A DNA stretch of 64,000 bases from Pseudomonas alkylphenolica (GCF_000746525.1 NZ_CP009048.1:4901501-4965500), one strand, 5' to 3'; counted from the first letter of the stretch, positions 15,479 to 26,630 are shown. Numbers and translations are program-made. The notes: generated by a model not told the origin, from the letters alone.

Positions 15479-15809
15479 TCTGAACACCCTGCGCACCCGC
15501 CTGAAGTCCGGCGAACATCAGTTTGCCGACACCCTGGCCTTTATCGCCGCGAACTACGACTACCAGCCGCAGGCGTTCAACAACGGTGGCGTGGAAAACG
15601 CCGCCGGACAGAACGAAGGTTCGTGCAAGACCCTGGGCCTGGCCCTGCTCGAAGGCCTCAGCGATGAAGAAGCGCTGCTGGCATTCGGCGAACACTACCG
15701 CTCGGTACTGGCCACCCCGGAAGGCAGTGACCACGGCAACATCCGCGCGCTGATCGAGCACGGCCTGGCCGGGGTGAAGTTCTCCGCCCAGCCGCTCAAG
15801 GCTCGCTAA
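15471..15809 (+). CDS. HopJ type III effector family protein
   Basis: A 112-residue protein of the HopJ family (FADTLAFIAANYDYQPQAFNNG, NEGSCKTLGLALLEGLS). Although named after a secreted effector of plant pathogens, members are widespread in non-pathogens and no type III secretion genes are seen here, so effector function is unlikely. It overlaps DUF1244 at its start and its last 14 bases overlap the convergent hydrolase gene. Confidence 0.88.
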   Translation: MTDLNTLRTRLKSGEHQFADTLAFIAANYDYQPQAFNNGGVENAAGQNEGSCKTLGLALLEGLSDEEALLAFGEHYRSVLATPEGSDHGNIRALIEHGLAGVKFSAQPLKAR

Positions 15810-16743
15810 GCGTCAGCACGCGCCCCGGCACGTCGTCGGCCAGTTGTCCCTGTTGCAACCACTGCAGGGCAATTGGCCAGAGCCGGGCCTGAAAGCGGCT
15901 GTGGAAAAAGGCGAAATGGCCGATCTGCACTTCGTCGATATCACCAGGTGCAATGCGCAAATGGCTGCGCGGGCTGGACCTGAAGTAGCCCAGTAGCCGC
16001 TCGATCGCCGCGACCGTACCAAAGGGATCGTCGGTCAGACTGATCGCCAGCGTCTGTGCCGTCACCTGAGCAAACGGCAAATCAACCAGCGCCTTGCCGC
16101 TGGGGCGCAGCTCGTAAGCCGCCGTCAGCGTGCTCCAGTCCTTCACCACCCCTGCCGGGGTGTCTTCCAGCCAACCCAGGCGCTTGCCGGGGAAATAGCC
16201 GAACAGCCGGGTCAGCAACGGCATGAGCACATGCCACTTGCCAAACAGTTGCCAGCGGCTGTCACTGGCATAGTCCCGCCAGTAGGCGAACTGCGCGCCG
16301 ACCGTAACCAGCCTGCGCAACTGCGCGGACGATGGCGCCAGCCCTGCAGCACAACCGCCAAAGCTGTGGCCGACGACATCAACGGGTTGCCCGGGAAACT
16401 CGCGTGCAGCACGTTGCAGCATGGCCTCGAAATCCAGCGCCCCCCAGTCCGTCCAGGACGCCTCGAAGTGGCGCATGACAGCCGGGCGCGACTCGCCGAT
16501 GCCGCGATAGTCATAGGTCATGACATCGAAGCCGTGGCTGAACAGGTACTGGGCAAAACGCGCGTAATAGCTGCAGCGCACCGAGGTGGCCGCGTTGATG
16601 ATCACCACCGCACGCGTACTGTCCGGCAGCGGGTGGCGCCAACAAAAGCCGCCAAGGGGATAACCATCGCCTGCACGCTCACAAAACGCGTGTGCCGTGT
16701 TGCTGGCGGCTGGCAGCGGTGGAAATGTTTCGAGGCTGCTCAT
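15796..16743 (-). CDS. Alpha/beta hydrolase (COG4757-like)
   Basis: A 315-residue serine-type alpha/beta hydrolase. The nucleophile elbow is GHSFGG near residue 125, after the strand VDVVG; YDYRGIGES precedes it and EVQIGHFAFFHSR contains the probable catalytic histidine. It resembles predicted lysophospholipase-like hydrolases often found near folM/fabV in pseudomonads. No signal peptide is seen. Substrate unknown. Confidence 0.8.
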   Translation of the reverse strand: MSSLETFPPLPAASNTAHAFCERAGDGYPLGGFCWRHPLPDSTRAVVIINAATSVRCSYYARFAQYLFSHGFDVMTYDYRGIGESRPAVMRHFEASWTDWGALDFEAMLQRAAREFPGQPVDVVGHSFGGCAAGLAPSSAQLRRLVTVGAQFAYWRDYASDSRWQLFGKWHVLMPLLTRLFGYFPGKRLGWLEDTPAGVVKDWSTLTAAYELRPSGKALVDLPFAQVTAQTLAISLTDDPFGTVAAIERLLGYFRSSPRSHLRIAPGDIDEVQIGHFAFFHSRFQARLWPIALQWLQQGQLADDVPGRVLTLSEP

Positions 16744-16803
16744 AGGGGAACCTCAAACAGTCGCCACCCCTGAGCGAACACAGGGGCGGCGACGAGGGTG
16801 TGG

Positions 16804-18003
16804 TTACAGCTCGATGCAGTCAAACTTCACGTCGGTGGCGACGTCGGCGTCATAGTCGACATCCGCACGCTCGAAGCCGAACAGGTTGAGGAACTGCTTC
16901 TTGTAACCGGCGTAGTCGGTCAGCTGGAACAGGTTCTCGGTGGTCACTTGCGGCCACATGGCCTTGCAGGCGTCCTGCACATCATCACGCAGTTCCCAGT
17001 CGTCCAGACGCAGACGGCCTTTCTCGTCCAGCTGTGCCGGGGCACCGTCAGCACGGTACATGCGGTCACGGAACATGCGGTCCAGTTGGTCCTGGGTGCC
17101 TTCGTGAACGCCCTTCTCCTGCATGATCTTGAAGACCATCGACAGGTACAGCGGCATTACCGGAATGGCCGAGCTGGCCTGGGTGACCACCGACTTGAGC
17201 ACGGCTACGTTGGCGCTACCGCCGACTTTTTTGCTCAGGCGCTGGGCGGTCTCGTCCAGATCCTGCTTGGCCTTGCCAAGGGCGCCGTGCCAGTAGATCG
17301 GCCAGGTGATCTCGGTGCCGATGTAGCTGAAAGCCACAGTGCGGGCCTGTGGCGCCAGTACGCCAGCGGCGTTCAGGGCATCGATCCACAGTTCCCAGTC
17401 CTGGCCACCCATGACGGTCACGGTGTCGGCAATTTCCTGTTCGGTAGCCGGCTCGATGGACGCCTCGATGATGGTGTCTTTGTTGGTGTCGATAGCGGTC
17501 GACTTGTACGGCTGGCCGATTGGCTTGAGCGCCGAACGCACCAGTTCGCCAGTCTGTGGCAGCTTGCGCACCGGCGAAGCCAGCGAGTAGATCACCAGAT
17601 CGACCTGGCCGCCCATTTCGTTCTTGATCAGCTCGATGACCTTGGCCCGTGCTTCGTCGGAGAAGGCGTCACCGTTGATCGACTTGCTGTACAGGCCTTC
17701 GGCCTTGGCGAACTTGTCGAAGGCCGCGGCGTTGTACCAGCCGGCGGTGCCTGGCTTGGTCTCGGTGCCCGGCTTTTCGAAGAACACACCCAGGGTGTCG
17801 GCACCGAAGCCGAACGCTGCGGTGATGCGCGCCGCCAGGCCGTAGCCGCTGGAGGCACCGATCACCAGGACCTTCTTCGGACCATCCTTGCGCACGCCCT
17901 GCTTGCGGGTGGCTTCGATCTGATCACGTACGTTCAGCTCGCAACCGGTCGGATGCGTAGTGGTGCAGATAAAACCGCGAACTTTAGGGTGGATGATGGC
18001 CAA
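16804..18003 (-). CDS. fabV: Trans-2-enoyl-ACP/CoA reductase FabV
   Basis: A 399-residue NADH-dependent enoyl reductase completing fatty acid elongation. The N-terminal segment [20 protein letters not shown] and the nucleotide loop [12 protein letters not shown] are typical, and the Y-x8-K active site appears in [16 protein letters not shown]. FabV is insensitive to triclosan in Pseudomonas (family knowledge). The start codon is TTG at 18003, with GAGG 8 bases upstream; no in-frame ATG fits the conserved N-terminus. It stands alone between a hydrolase and a chemoreceptor gene. Confidence 0.95.
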   Translation of the reverse strand: MAIIHPKVRGFICTTTHPTGCELNVRDQIEATRKQGVRKDGPKKVLVIGASSGYGLAARITAAFGFGADTLGVFFEKPGTETKPGTAGWYNAAAFDKFAKAEGLYSKSINGDAFSDEARAKVIELIKNEMGGQVDLVIYSLASPVRKLPQTGELVRSALKPIGQPYKSTAIDTNKDTIIEASIEPATEQEIADTVTVMGGQDWELWIDALNAAGVLAPQARTVAFSYIGTEITWPIYWHGALGKAKQDLDETAQRLSKKVGGSANVAVLKSVVTQASSAIPVMPLYLSMVFKIMQEKGVHEGTQDQLDRMFRDRMYRADGAPAQLDEKGRLRLDDWELRDDVQDACKAMWPQVTTENLFQLTDYAGYKKQFLNLFGFERADVDYDADVATDVKFDCIEL

Positions 18004-18173
18004 TGTCTGTACCTCGTCAGTGAATGTGCTGAGGGAGCCGAATCGCGGGGACTCGAGGTTCCGTTGCTGTGAGGGTGAGACTACACCCGCGGCGTTGCCG
18101 ACACATCCGGCTCCCTGGAATCCTTCAGGGCGCTACTTTGTCACAGCGTGGAAAAGTTCAGCAACCGCAGATC

Positions 18174-20204
18174 TCAGACCCTGAACGCGCCGATCAGGCG
18201 CTTGAGCTCCATCACCTGGGCTGACAGCTGGCGGCTGGCATCTTCAGTCTGGTGGGCACCCTGGGTGGTGTGTTCAGCGGCGCGGTTGATCTCGACGATA
18301 TTCTGGTCGATGTCATGCGCGACCGCCGTTTGCTGCTCCACCGCAGCGGCAATCTGCTGGTTCTGGTCAACGATGCTGCCGACCGCACCCAGAATGTTCT
18401 CCAGCGCCTGCTGCACCTGCTGCGACTGCCCGACCGTGCCGGCAGCCACCTGGTGACTGGCATCCATGGCCTTGACCGCCGCCCCGACACCGCCCTGCAG
18501 GCGCGAAATCATCTGTTCGATTTCTTCGGTCGAGTGCTGGGTGCGCTTGGCCAGGGTACGGACCTCGTCGGCCACCACGGCAAAGCCGCGCCCCTGCTCG
18601 CCGGCCCGTGCCGCCTCGATGGCCGCATTCAGGGCGAGCAGATTGGTCTGTTCAGCGATGCTTTTGATCACCTCCAGCACCCGGCTGATGGCCTGACTGT
18701 CGCTGGCCAACTGGTTGATCACCACCACCGACTGATCGATTTCGCCGGCCAGGCGCACGATGTTGCCTTGCTGGGATTCGACCAGGCCGCGGCCGCTGAC
18801 GGTTTCCTGGTTGACGCTGTGGGCACTGTTGACCGCTGCTGCTGCACTGCGCGCTACTTCCTGAGCGGTAGCCGACATCTGGTTCATGGCAGTGGCGACC
18901 TGTTCGATCTGCCCGCGCTGGCCGCTGACCGCTTGATTGCTGCGTGCCGACACGGCATGCACCTGTTCGGCCTGGCGCTCGACTTCGACCACGGTGTGGC
19001 CCACCTGCTCGATCAGGTCATGAATGCGCCGCACGGTGCCGTTGAACACCTGGCCCAATTCACCCAGCTCATCACGGCTGCTGGCGCGGAAATTCACGGT
19101 CATGTCGCCAGCGGCAACCTTGTCCATGACCGCACCGAGGGTTTTCAGGGTATGCCGGGTCGAGGCGTAGAACCCGCTGTAGAGGTAGACAATCAGCAAA
19201 AACACGCCTGCCAGGGCAGACACCAGCAGGATCATGTGCAAGCGGTGCTCGCCCAGACGCTGTTGCAATTGCTGGTCGAGAAACTCGCCGGTAGCGGTGT
19301 TGAGTGCGTAAGTCTGCGCTATCAGATTACTGACCTGTTGATAGAACGCCGGCCACGGTGCATCGAGAGTTTCGGCCACCACCACCTGTTCTTCGAACAG
19401 CTCGCTGGCCTGTTTCAAGGAAGCCTGGCTGCTGGCGGCCAGGCTGCCCAGACGCGCTTGCGCCCCGGGCTCAGTGGCCAAGGCATCCTGAACCCTGAGG
19501 GCGTAATTGGCAGCAAGCTTGTCCAGGCGCTGCAGCAAATCCTCGAAGCGGGTGCTGACCGCGGAGTTGAGAAAGCCCTGGCCCAGGGAATAGGCGCCCA
19601 TTGTCCGGCCTTCGCCAAGGGTCTGGGTGACTTCCGGGGTCACCGTGGTCATCAGTTCGGTGAGTTGGCGAATCGCCAGATCGCTGTCCTGATTGAGTCC
19701 GGCCTGGCTGGCAATCATTTTGCTCAGCACCTGGGCCTGGCCCAGCAACTTGTCCAGGTAAGCCACCTTGCTCAGCAGCGACGACTCTGCCTGGGCCGCC
19801 TTGAGCTGGCTGAGCATTTCGTCGCGCTTGGCATGAAAATCCCTGGCCTGCTCTTCATCGGCAATGACTGCAGCCAGCCCCGCCAATCGCTTGAACACCT
19901 GCTGCTCAAGGTTGGCGATCTGCGTCTCGACATCCTGCGCTTTACCCGACTGGCCAAGCACGGCGTTGATCTGCACCAGGTTGCCCAGGGTTTCCAGGTC
20001 GCCACGCAAGGCCAGGCTGTCGGCCAGCAGCTCAAGGCTCTGCAGCTCGACCCGGGTGGCATGAAACTGCGCATAGGAATCGCGGACCAGATAAAAGTTG
20101 GTCACCAGCATGGGCAGGAAAAACAGGATACTAATCAGGCTGAATTTCATGCCGAAGCTCAACCGATTCATCAGCGCGATGGCCGGATACAACAGGCTCT
20201 TCAC
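18174..20204 (-). CDS. Methyl-accepting chemotaxis protein with large helical periplasmic domain
   Basis: A 676-residue chemoreceptor. Transmembrane helices are near residues 20-35 and 325-345, enclosing about 290 residues of periplasmic alpha-helical sequence, long enough for a helical bimodular-type sensor. HAMP follows, then the signalling hairpin with the tip [20 protein letters not shown]. The start is GTG at 20204, preceded by GGAGGGG; the frame runs on upstream into the REP element, which is not coding. Ligand unknown. Confidence 0.9.
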   Translation of the reverse strand: MKSLLYPAIALMNRLSFGMKFSLISILFFLPMLVTNFYLVRDSYAQFHATRVELQSLELLADSLALRGDLETLGNLVQINAVLGQSGKAQDVETQIANLEQQVFKRLAGLAAVIADEEQARDFHAKRDEMLSQLKAAQAESSLLSKVAYLDKLLGQAQVLSKMIASQAGLNQDSDLAIRQLTELMTTVTPEVTQTLGEGRTMGAYSLGQGFLNSAVSTRFEDLLQRLDKLAANYALRVQDALATEPGAQARLGSLAASSQASLKQASELFEEQVVVAETLDAPWPAFYQQVSNLIAQTYALNTATGEFLDQQLQQRLGEHRLHMILLVSALAGVFLLIVYLYSGFYASTRHTLKTLGAVMDKVAAGDMTVNFRASSRDELGELGQVFNGTVRRIHDLIEQVGHTVVEVERQAEQVHAVSARSNQAVSGQRGQIEQVATAMNQMSATAQEVARSAAAAVNSAHSVNQETVSGRGLVESQQGNIVRLAGEIDQSVVVINQLASDSQAISRVLEVIKSIAEQTNLLALNAAIEAARAGEQGRGFAVVADEVRTLAKRTQHSTEEIEQMISRLQGGVGAAVKAMDASHQVAAGTVGQSQQVQQALENILGAVGSIVDQNQQIAAAVEQQTAVAHDIDQNIVEINRAAEHTTQGAHQTEDASRQLSAQVMELKRLIGAFRV

Positions 20205-20337
20205 GGGTAGTCCCCTCCGATTCTTATTGTTCTGCGCGCACAATGGCACTAGGCCACTGATGATTATCACCAGTACCTGTATAACGCATATCGGAAAGGG
20301 GTTTTGTAACTTAAGGTTAAAAACCTGCGATTGTCCG

Positions 20338-20408
20338 GTGGGAGCGGGCTTGCCCCGCGATTGCGGTCTATCAGCCACACCGCATCGCGGGGCAAGCCCG
20401 CTCCCACC
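20338..20408. repeat. REP element pair
   Basis: Two inverted REP units around a 20-base spacer, between the chemoreceptor promoter and the end of ampE. Both arms end in the perfect GTGGGAGC/GCTCCCAC form. Confidence 0.9.
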
Positions 20409-20436
20409 CGGTTAAGCCAGTTGTGCCACCGGGGGA

Positions 20437-21270
20437 TCAGCCCAGTACGGTCCACAAGGCAAAACAGGCATACCAGAGCACTGCCGAGCGCAGCAGCAGC
20501 TCCCACAGCGAGTCCAGCCCGACCAGCCCCTCCGGGCCCGCTGGCGCCCCCTTGGGCATATCTCCAGCAACATGACCGACGGCGGCGATCAGCCTCGGCG
20601 CACTGATGTTCCAGTGCAACAGCTCATGCAGCATCACCCGGCTGACCGCGACAAAATTGCCGACCAGCGCAAAGCTCACCCCCAGCATCCGCACCGGTGC
20701 CCAGTCAAAGGCATGGCGCAATTGCCCGGCACGCTCGCGCAGCGCTGGAGCATGGGCATGCTCGGCAGTCAGCGCGAGCAAGCGGTAGGCCAGCGCCGCG
20801 GCCGGTCCCAGCAGGACATACCAGAAAATCACCGCAAAGAAGCTTTGGTAGGCTTGCCACAGCAAGTGGCCCTGAACCCGTTCGAGCAGCGATGAGGCAT
20901 CGTCTCCGCTAACGCCCAGGTCGCGCTCGGCGACATGCACTGCGGCCTGCTCGTCACCCCGTCGCCAGGCATCGCGAAATGGTCCGAGGGAAGCTTTTAC
21001 ATCACCTCGTCCCAGGCTGTAGATCAGCACCAACAGGTGCAGCGGCAGTGCCAACAGGCCATAGGCAACCGGTTCCAGCACCTGAAGCAGCAAAGCCAGC
21101 ACGATCACCGGCAACAACACCAGGATCGACAACACCCACCACGGGTGGCCCTTACCGTTGCGCTCCAGGCGCGCAAGTTCGGTGCGAAAGAAACCATCGC
21201 GTTGCAGTCGCTGGCGCAGTGCCGAGAACTTCTCGACCCACAGCACCAGTAACAACACCAGAAAACTCAT
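20437..21270 (-). CDS. ampE: AmpE, membrane modulator linked to beta-lactamase regulation
   Basis: A 277-residue inner-membrane protein of the AmpE/CobD-like family. Helices are seen near residues 1-12, 45-85, 145-165 and 255-275, and the conserved segments SLGRGDVKASLGPFRDAW and AVIFWYVLLGPAAALAYRLL identify it. AmpE accompanies AmpD; its biochemical role is unclear. The ATG overlaps the ampD stop by 4 bases (ATGA), so the pair is one transcription unit. Confidence 0.93.
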   Translation of the reverse strand: MSFLVLLLVLWVEKFSALRQRLQRDGFFRTELARLERNGKGHPWWVLSILVLLPVIVLALLLQVLEPVAYGLLALPLHLLVLIYSLGRGDVKASLGPFRDAWRRGDEQAAVHVAERDLGVSGDDASSLLERVQGHLLWQAYQSFFAVIFWYVLLGPAAALAYRLLALTAEHAHAPALRERAGQLRHAFDWAPVRMLGVSFALVGNFVAVSRVMLHELLHWNISAPRLIAAVGHVAGDMPKGAPAGPEGLVGLDSLWELLLRSAVLWYACFALWTVLG

Positions 21271-21833
21271 GATCTGTCCTCGTTGTCCTTGAGGGCCGCA
21301 CGGTAGCGCGGCCAGTCGAAAGCCGGGCCCGGGTCAGTCTTGCGCCCCGGGGCGATATCGCTGTGGCCTTGAATTCGCTGTGCATCGATAGCCGGCCAGG
21401 CCGCCTGGATCTGCCGGGTCAGGCCCTGCAGCGCCTGATACTGAGCATCGGTGAAAGGCAGCTCGTCGGTGCCTTCCAGTTCGATACCGATGGAGAAGTC
21501 GTTGCACGCCTCGCGCCCGGCAAAGCAGGACACTCCGGCATGCCAGGCACGGTCCAGACAGGAGACAAACTGGGTGACCTTGCCGTCACGCTCGATCAGA
21601 AAATGCGCGGAGACGCGCAGATGCTTGATCCCTTCGAAGTAGGGGTGTTCGCTGGGGTCCAGGCGGTTCTGGAAGAACGCCTGGACCTTGCCGGTGGCAA
21701 ACTGCGCCGGTGGCAGGCTGATGTTGTGAATCACCAACAGGGAGATAACCTCACCTTCGGCGCGGGCATTGAAATTCGGCGAAGGGCAATGGGTGATACC
21801 GGCGAACCAGCCTGTAGCGCGGTCCAGTTGCAT
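21267..21833 (-). CDS. ampD: 1,6-anhydro-N-acetylmuramyl-L-alanine amidase AmpD
   Basis: A 188-residue zinc amidase that splits anhydroMurNAc from stem peptide during peptidoglycan recycling, which keeps AmpR in its repressing form. LLVIHNISLPP holds the first zinc histidine, RAWHAGVSCFAGREACND the second motif, and GHSDIAPGRKTDPGPAFDW the third histidine and aspartate. ATG 21833 (MQLDRATGWFAG) gives the normal length. No ampC or ampR is in the window. Confidence 0.96.
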   Translation of the reverse strand: MQLDRATGWFAGITHCPSPNFNARAEGEVISLLVIHNISLPPAQFATGKVQAFFQNRLDPSEHPYFEGIKHLRVSAHFLIERDGKVTQFVSCLDRAWHAGVSCFAGREACNDFSIGIELEGTDELPFTDAQYQALQGLTRQIQAAWPAIDAQRIQGHSDIAPGRKTDPGPAFDWPRYRAALKDNEDRS

Positions 21834-22029
21834 AGAAGATCCTGAGGCACAAGAGCACGACCCCAGTATGCCCCGAGGCGTGACGGGATGCATCGTTAAA
21901 ACGTGTGGTAATCCAGCGGGCCGGGCCCGACTGCAGAAAAAAGTACATAGCGTATTATTTGCCAAATTCAAGACACTCGCCAACACCGGCTGCCCTATAA
22001 TCGCGGGCACTTAGCTTGTGGAGCCTGCC

Positions 22030-22878
22030 ATGCCGAATTTACGCCTCGCCGACCTGACCGCCGAAATCGAAGCCAACGTGCGCCGTGCGCTGCTTGAAGA
22101 CATCGGCAGCGGCGACATCACCGCTCAACTGATCCCGGCCGAGCGCCTGGCCCAGGCCACCATCATTACCCGCGATGATTGCGTGATCGCCGGAACCGCC
22201 TGGGTCGACGCCGTGTTTCGCCAGCTCGATCCACGGGTTGCCGTGCACTGGCAGGTCAAGGATGGCGAGCGTGCGCAGGCCAACCAGGTGTTGTTTCACC
22301 TTGAAGGCCCGGCCCGCTCACTGCTGACCGGCGAGCGCAGTGCGCTGAACTTCCTGCAGATGCTTTCGGGCGTGGCGACTCGCGCGCAGTTCCTTGCCGA
22401 CATGGTCGCCGACACCCAGGTCAAACTGCTCGACACCCGCAAGACCCTGCCGGGTCTGCGTCTGGCGCAGAAGTACGCGGTCACCTGCGGCGGCTGCCAC
22501 AATCATCGCATCGGCCTGTTCGATGCCTTCCTGATCAAGGAAAACCACATTGCCGCCAGCGGTGGCATCGCCCAGGCCATCAACGCCGCGCACAAGATCG
22601 CCCCCGGTAAGCCGGTGGAGGTTGAAGTGGAAAGCCTCGACGAGCTCAAGCAAGCGCTGGATGCCGGCGCCGACATCGTCATGCTCGACGAACTGAGCCT
22701 GGACGACATGCGCGAAGCCGTGCGCCTGAACGCTGGCAAGGCCAAGCTCGAAGCCAGTGGCGGGGTCAACGAAAGCACCCTGCAGGTGATTGCCGAGACC
22801 GGTGTGGACTACATCTCGATTGGTGCCATGACCAAGGATGTGAAGGCGGTGGATCTGTCCATGCGGCTGAGCCTCTAA
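22030..22878 (+). CDS. nadC: Quinolinate phosphoribosyltransferase (carboxylating)
   Basis: Makes nicotinate mononucleotide from quinolinate and PRPP in NAD synthesis. The 282-residue protein has [14 protein letters not shown] at the N-terminus, the catalytic [17 protein letters not shown] block (residues about 157-173), and VEVESLDEL with IEASGGV-like [11 protein letters not shown] for phosphate binding. GGAG precedes ATG 22030. It is divergent from ampD, a common arrangement in pseudomonads, and is followed by a clear terminator. Confidence 0.97.
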   Translation: MPNLRLADLTAEIEANVRRALLEDIGSGDITAQLIPAERLAQATIITRDDCVIAGTAWVDAVFRQLDPRVAVHWQVKDGERAQANQVLFHLEGPARSLLTGERSALNFLQMLSGVATRAQFLADMVADTQVKLLDTRKTLPGLRLAQKYAVTCGGCHNHRIGLFDAFLIKENHIAASGGIAQAINAAHKIAPGKPVEVEVESLDELKQALDAGADIVMLDELSLDDMREAVRLNAGKAKLEASGGVNESTLQVIAETGVDYISIGAMTKDVKAVDLSMRLSL

Positions 22879-22886
22879 GGGCACAA

Positions 22887-22914
22887 AAAAACCGGCCATC
22901 AGGCCGGTTTTTCT
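22887..22914. terminator. Bidirectional Rho-independent terminator after nadC
   Basis: AACCGGCC (22890-22897) and GGCCGGTT (22902-22909) form a stem with loop ATCA. An A run precedes and a T run follows, so it can end nadC and transcripts from the right. Confidence 0.92.
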
Positions 22915-22922
22915 TTGAAAGC

Positions 22923-22988
22923 ATCGCGGGGCAAGCCCGCTCCCACAGGGTATATGGCGCCTCTGTGGGAGCGGGCTTGCCCCGCGAT
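22923..22988. repeat. REP element pair (tail-to-tail)
   Basis: Two inverted REP units facing in the opposite relative orientation to those at 6246 and 20338 (ATCGCGGGG arm first), between the nadC terminator and the end of trxB. Confidence 0.9.
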
Positions 22989-22999
22989 CAGATCGATCA

Positions 23000-23983
<984 letters not shown>

Positions 23984-24025
23984 TCACTGGCCAGTCCCGT
24001 CACGCCGGGATCGCCGGCTGGAATA

Positions 24026-24072
24026 AAAAAGAACCTGCGAAGCACTTGGGGAAGGCTTTTGGCCGCAGGTTC
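24026..24072 (-). terminator. Terminator of the peroxiredoxin gene
   Basis: Read leftward, AGAACCTGCGG and CGCAGGTTCT form a stem of 9-10 bp around a 24-base loop, followed by a T run (AAAAAA on the + strand at 24025-24030). It separates the peroxiredoxin gene from trxB. Confidence 0.8.
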
Positions 24073-24094
24073 TGAAAATCGTTAAGCCTGAGCC

Positions 24095-24694
24095 TTACAG
24101 GCTGGCAGCGTTTTCCGCCAGGTAATCGGCAACGCCCTTGGCGTCAGCCTTCATGCCTTTCTGGCCTGGGCGCCAGCCGGCAGGGCAGACTTCACCGTGC
24201 TGTTCGGTGAACTGCAGGGCTTCGACCAGACGGATCATCTCGTCGACTTCACGACCCAGCGGCAGGTTGTTGACCACCTGATGCTGAACCACGCCTTGCT
24301 GGTCTATCAGGAACGAAGCACGCAGCGCTACGCCGTCATCGTGCTCGATACCGTAGGCACGGGTGATCTCGTGCTTGACGTCGGCAACCATGGTGAACTC
24401 GACTGCGCCGATCCCGCCCTTCTCGACCGGCGTGCTGCGCCAGGCGTGGTGGGTGAACTGCGAGTCGATCGAGACACCGACCACTTCCACACCCAGCTCA
24501 CGGAATTTGTCCATGCGGTTGTTGTGGGCAATGATTTCCGACGGGCAGACAAAGGTGAAGTCCAGCGGCCAGAAGAACAGCACGACGTACTTGCCGCGCA
24601 GCGAAGAAAGCTTGAAGCTGTCGACGATCGAACCGTCGCCCAGTACCGCCGCCGCATCGAAATCAGGGGCTTGCTTGTTGACCAGAATGCTCAT
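24095..24694 (-). CDS. Typical 2-Cys peroxiredoxin (AhpC/TSA family)
   Basis: A 199-residue thiol peroxidase. The peroxidatic cysteine is in FWPLDFTFVCPSE (about residue 50) and the resolving cysteine in HGEVCPAGW (about 170), with the usual C-terminal arm. AAGGAG precedes the ATG. Proximity to trxB, oriented the same way, fits a peroxiredoxin recycled by thioredoxin/thioredoxin reductase. A palindrome lies 70-86 bases upstream. Confidence 0.93.
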   Translation of the reverse strand: MSILVNKQAPDFDAAAVLGDGSIVDSFKLSSLRGKYVVLFFWPLDFTFVCPSEIIAHNNRMDKFRELGVEVVGVSIDSQFTHHAWRSTPVEKGGIGAVEFTMVADVKHEITRAYGIEHDDGVALRASFLIDQQGVVQHQVVNNLPLGREVDEMIRLVEALQFTEQHGEVCPAGWRPGQKGMKADAKGVADYLAENAASL

Positions 24695-24764
24695 GAAAAC
24701 TCCTTGAAGATTAGAATTCGAAGGCGTTGAAAAGATGTGCGCACTTTAGCGAGGCCGCAGAGAT

Positions 24765-24780
24765 TAAGGAAATATCCTTA
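24765..24780. promoter_or_regulatory. Palindrome upstream of the peroxiredoxin gene
   Basis: TAAGGA-AATA-TCCTTA is a perfect inverted repeat with 6-base arms and 4-base spacer, 71-86 bases upstream of the peroxiredoxin start. It may be an operator for a redox regulator, but no family consensus that I know fits it exactly. Confidence 0.3.
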
Positions 24781-24960
24781 GACAATCCACCTTATAGGCC
24801 GCCTCTATTCATCTTCCGGGACGACGGTCGTTTGCCTATGAAGGTATGCCTCGCAGCCTGCCGAGCTTTTGTTACAGCCCGTGTCCCGGCTTGCGCCGCG
24901 CTTTCGTCAGCCGCTCAAACTCGGTAAGGTCAGCGCGTTTGCCTTTACCCGGAGTCCTCT

Positions 24961-25686
24961 ATGCAAGCCCCTGTCCTCTCTGGCCCTCAGTACCTGCGCG
25001 AAGGACTGAAACTGGTCCTGAGCCCGAGCCTGCGCCTGTTCGTGTTGCTGCCGCTGGCAGTCAACCTGCTGCTGTTCGTCGGCCTGATCTATTTTGCCGG
25101 TCATCAGTTCAGCCTCTGGGTCGATTCGCTGATGCCCAGCCTGCCGAGCTGGCTGAGTTTTCTCAATTATGTGCTGTGGCCGCTGTTCGTGGCGCTGGTA
25201 GCGCTGATGGTGTTCTTCACTTTCACCATGCTCGCCAACATCATTGCCGCGCCGTTCAATGGTTTTCTGGCGGAAAAGGTCGAAGTGGTGGTGCGTGGCA
25301 CCGATGACTTCCCGGCGTTCAGCTGGGCCGAACTGATGGCCATGGTGCCGCGCACCCTGGGCCGCGAAATGCGCAAGCTGGGGTATTTCCTGCCTCGCGC
25401 GCTAGCGCTGTTCATTCTCTCGCTGATCCCGGTGATCAACATTATCGCCGCCCCGTTGTGGCTGCTGTTCGGCATCTGGATGATGGCCATCCAGTACATC
25501 GACTACCCCGCTGACAACCACAAGATGAGCTGGCAGGACATGCTCGCCTGGCTGCGTGAAAAGCGCTGGCAGAGCCTGGGTTTTGGCGGCATCACCTACC
25601 TGGCGTTGATGATTCCCTTCGTCAACATCCTGATGATGCCGGCTGCGGTGGCGGGCGCCACGTTGTTCTGGGTGCGCGAGCGCTGA
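24961..25686 (+). CDS. cysZ: Sulfate transporter CysZ
   Basis: A 241-residue inner-membrane protein with hydrophobic helices near residues 22-45, 70-95, 140-165 and 205-230. The segments [23 protein letters not shown] and [19 protein letters not shown] are characteristic of CysZ/EI24 proteins, which bring sulfate in for cysteine synthesis. GGAG lies 7 bases before ATG. It is divergent from the peroxiredoxin gene and convergent with a LysR gene. Confidence 0.92.
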   Translation: MQAPVLSGPQYLREGLKLVLSPSLRLFVLLPLAVNLLLFVGLIYFAGHQFSLWVDSLMPSLPSWLSFLNYVLWPLFVALVALMVFFTFTMLANIIAAPFNGFLAEKVEVVVRGTDDFPAFSWAELMAMVPRTLGREMRKLGYFLPRALALFILSLIPVINIIAAPLWLLFGIWMMAIQYIDYPADNHKMSWQDMLAWLREKRWQSLGFGGITYLALMIPFVNILMMPAAVAGATLFWVRER

Positions 25687-25688
25687 CC

Positions 25689-26630
25689 TCACTGCGGCCG
25701 GTCAGCCGCCGTCTTGATCAGCTCGATGGCCTGCCGCGCAATCGGCGACAAGGTTCGTCCGGCGTGACAGACAATGGCACTGGCGATGCTGCAGCGGCCA
25801 CCGGGAAAACCGGGCTGCAGCAACGCTCCCAGATCACGGATCGCCCCCGTGCGCAGATCCTCTTCCAGCCAGGCTCGCCAGGTAAACAGCAACGCGTCGC
25901 TGCCCAGCGTCGTCCCGCGCAACAACTGCAAGTCATTGCAGCCCAGGTCCAATGGCGCGACCGTGCCTTCAGCCAATCCCAACAGTTCACGCAAGCGCGC
26001 CGGCGCTATCTCATCGAAAAGCACCGAGCTCCACGGATAGTCCAGAAGCTGCTGGCGGCTGGGTGCTGACCTGTGCTGAATCAGTGGGTGATCGCCCCGG
26101 CAGAACACTGAAGCAGGCACCGCCGGCAACGGGGTGATATCGAATCGCGGATCGGACTGGCGCGCCGGGTCGCAGGTATAGGCGACGAAGAATTCGATCT
26201 GGTCCTGCTCCAGACGCTGCACCAGCTGATTCCAGTGATTGACCTCGACCTTCATCACCAGCTTGGGAAGACGCTTGCGCAGCACGGTCAGCGCATCCTG
26301 CAGGTACAGATTGGCCGCCATCATGCCGGCACCGAAATTCAACTCGCCGCCTTCTGCCTGGGCAATGTGATTGGCCTCGGCAAGCAGCCGCCCGGCACAA
26401 CCAAGCAGTTCCCGCCCGCTGGCCAACAGTTGCCGCCCGGCGGCGGTGAGCATCACCGAACGGGTGTCACGGTCGAACAGGCGTACCCCGAGATCGGCTT
26501 CCAGCGACTGAATGCTGCGGCTGAAGGCGGTCTGCGACAGGTTGGCCCGCTCGGCCGCACGGGAGAAGTGCAACTCCTCACTGAGCAACACCAGATGACG
26601 GATTCGCTTCAGGTCTATTGATTCGGTCAC
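25689..26630 (-). CDS. LysR-family regulator
   Basis: A 313-residue LysR protein with the DNA-binding domain at residues 5-65 (IRHLVLLSEELHFSRAAERANLSQTAFSRSIQSLE) and a substrate-binding domain after about residue 92. The start codon is GTG at 26630, with AAGG upstream. It is divergent from the M20 amidohydrolase gene by 116 bases and likely regulates it. No inducer can be proposed from sequence. Confidence 0.87.
   Translation of the reverse strand: MTESIDLKRIRHLVLLSEELHFSRAAERANLSQTAFSRSIQSLEADLGVRLFDRDTRSVMLTAAGRQLLASGRELLGCAGRLLAEANHIAQAEGGELNFGAGMMAANLYLQDALTVLRKRLPKLVMKVEVNHWNQLVQRLEQDQIEFFVAYTCDPARQSDPRFDITPLPAVPASVFCRGDHPLIQHRSAPSRQQLLDYPWSSVLFDEIAPARLRELLGLAEGTVAPLDLGCNDLQLLRGTTLGSDALLFTWRAWLEEDLRTGAIRDLGALLQPGFPGGRCSIASAIVCHAGRTLSPIARQAIELIKTAADRPQ

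Noticed and set aside
15471..15809. HopJ-family gene as evidence of a type III secretion system
   Set aside because: No secretion or chaperone genes are near; the family is common in non-pathogenic pseudomonads.
20205..20378. N-terminal extension of the chemoreceptor frame
   Set aside because: The extension reads through a REP element; GTG at 20204 has a strong GGAGGGG ribosome site and gives the usual membrane-anchor start.
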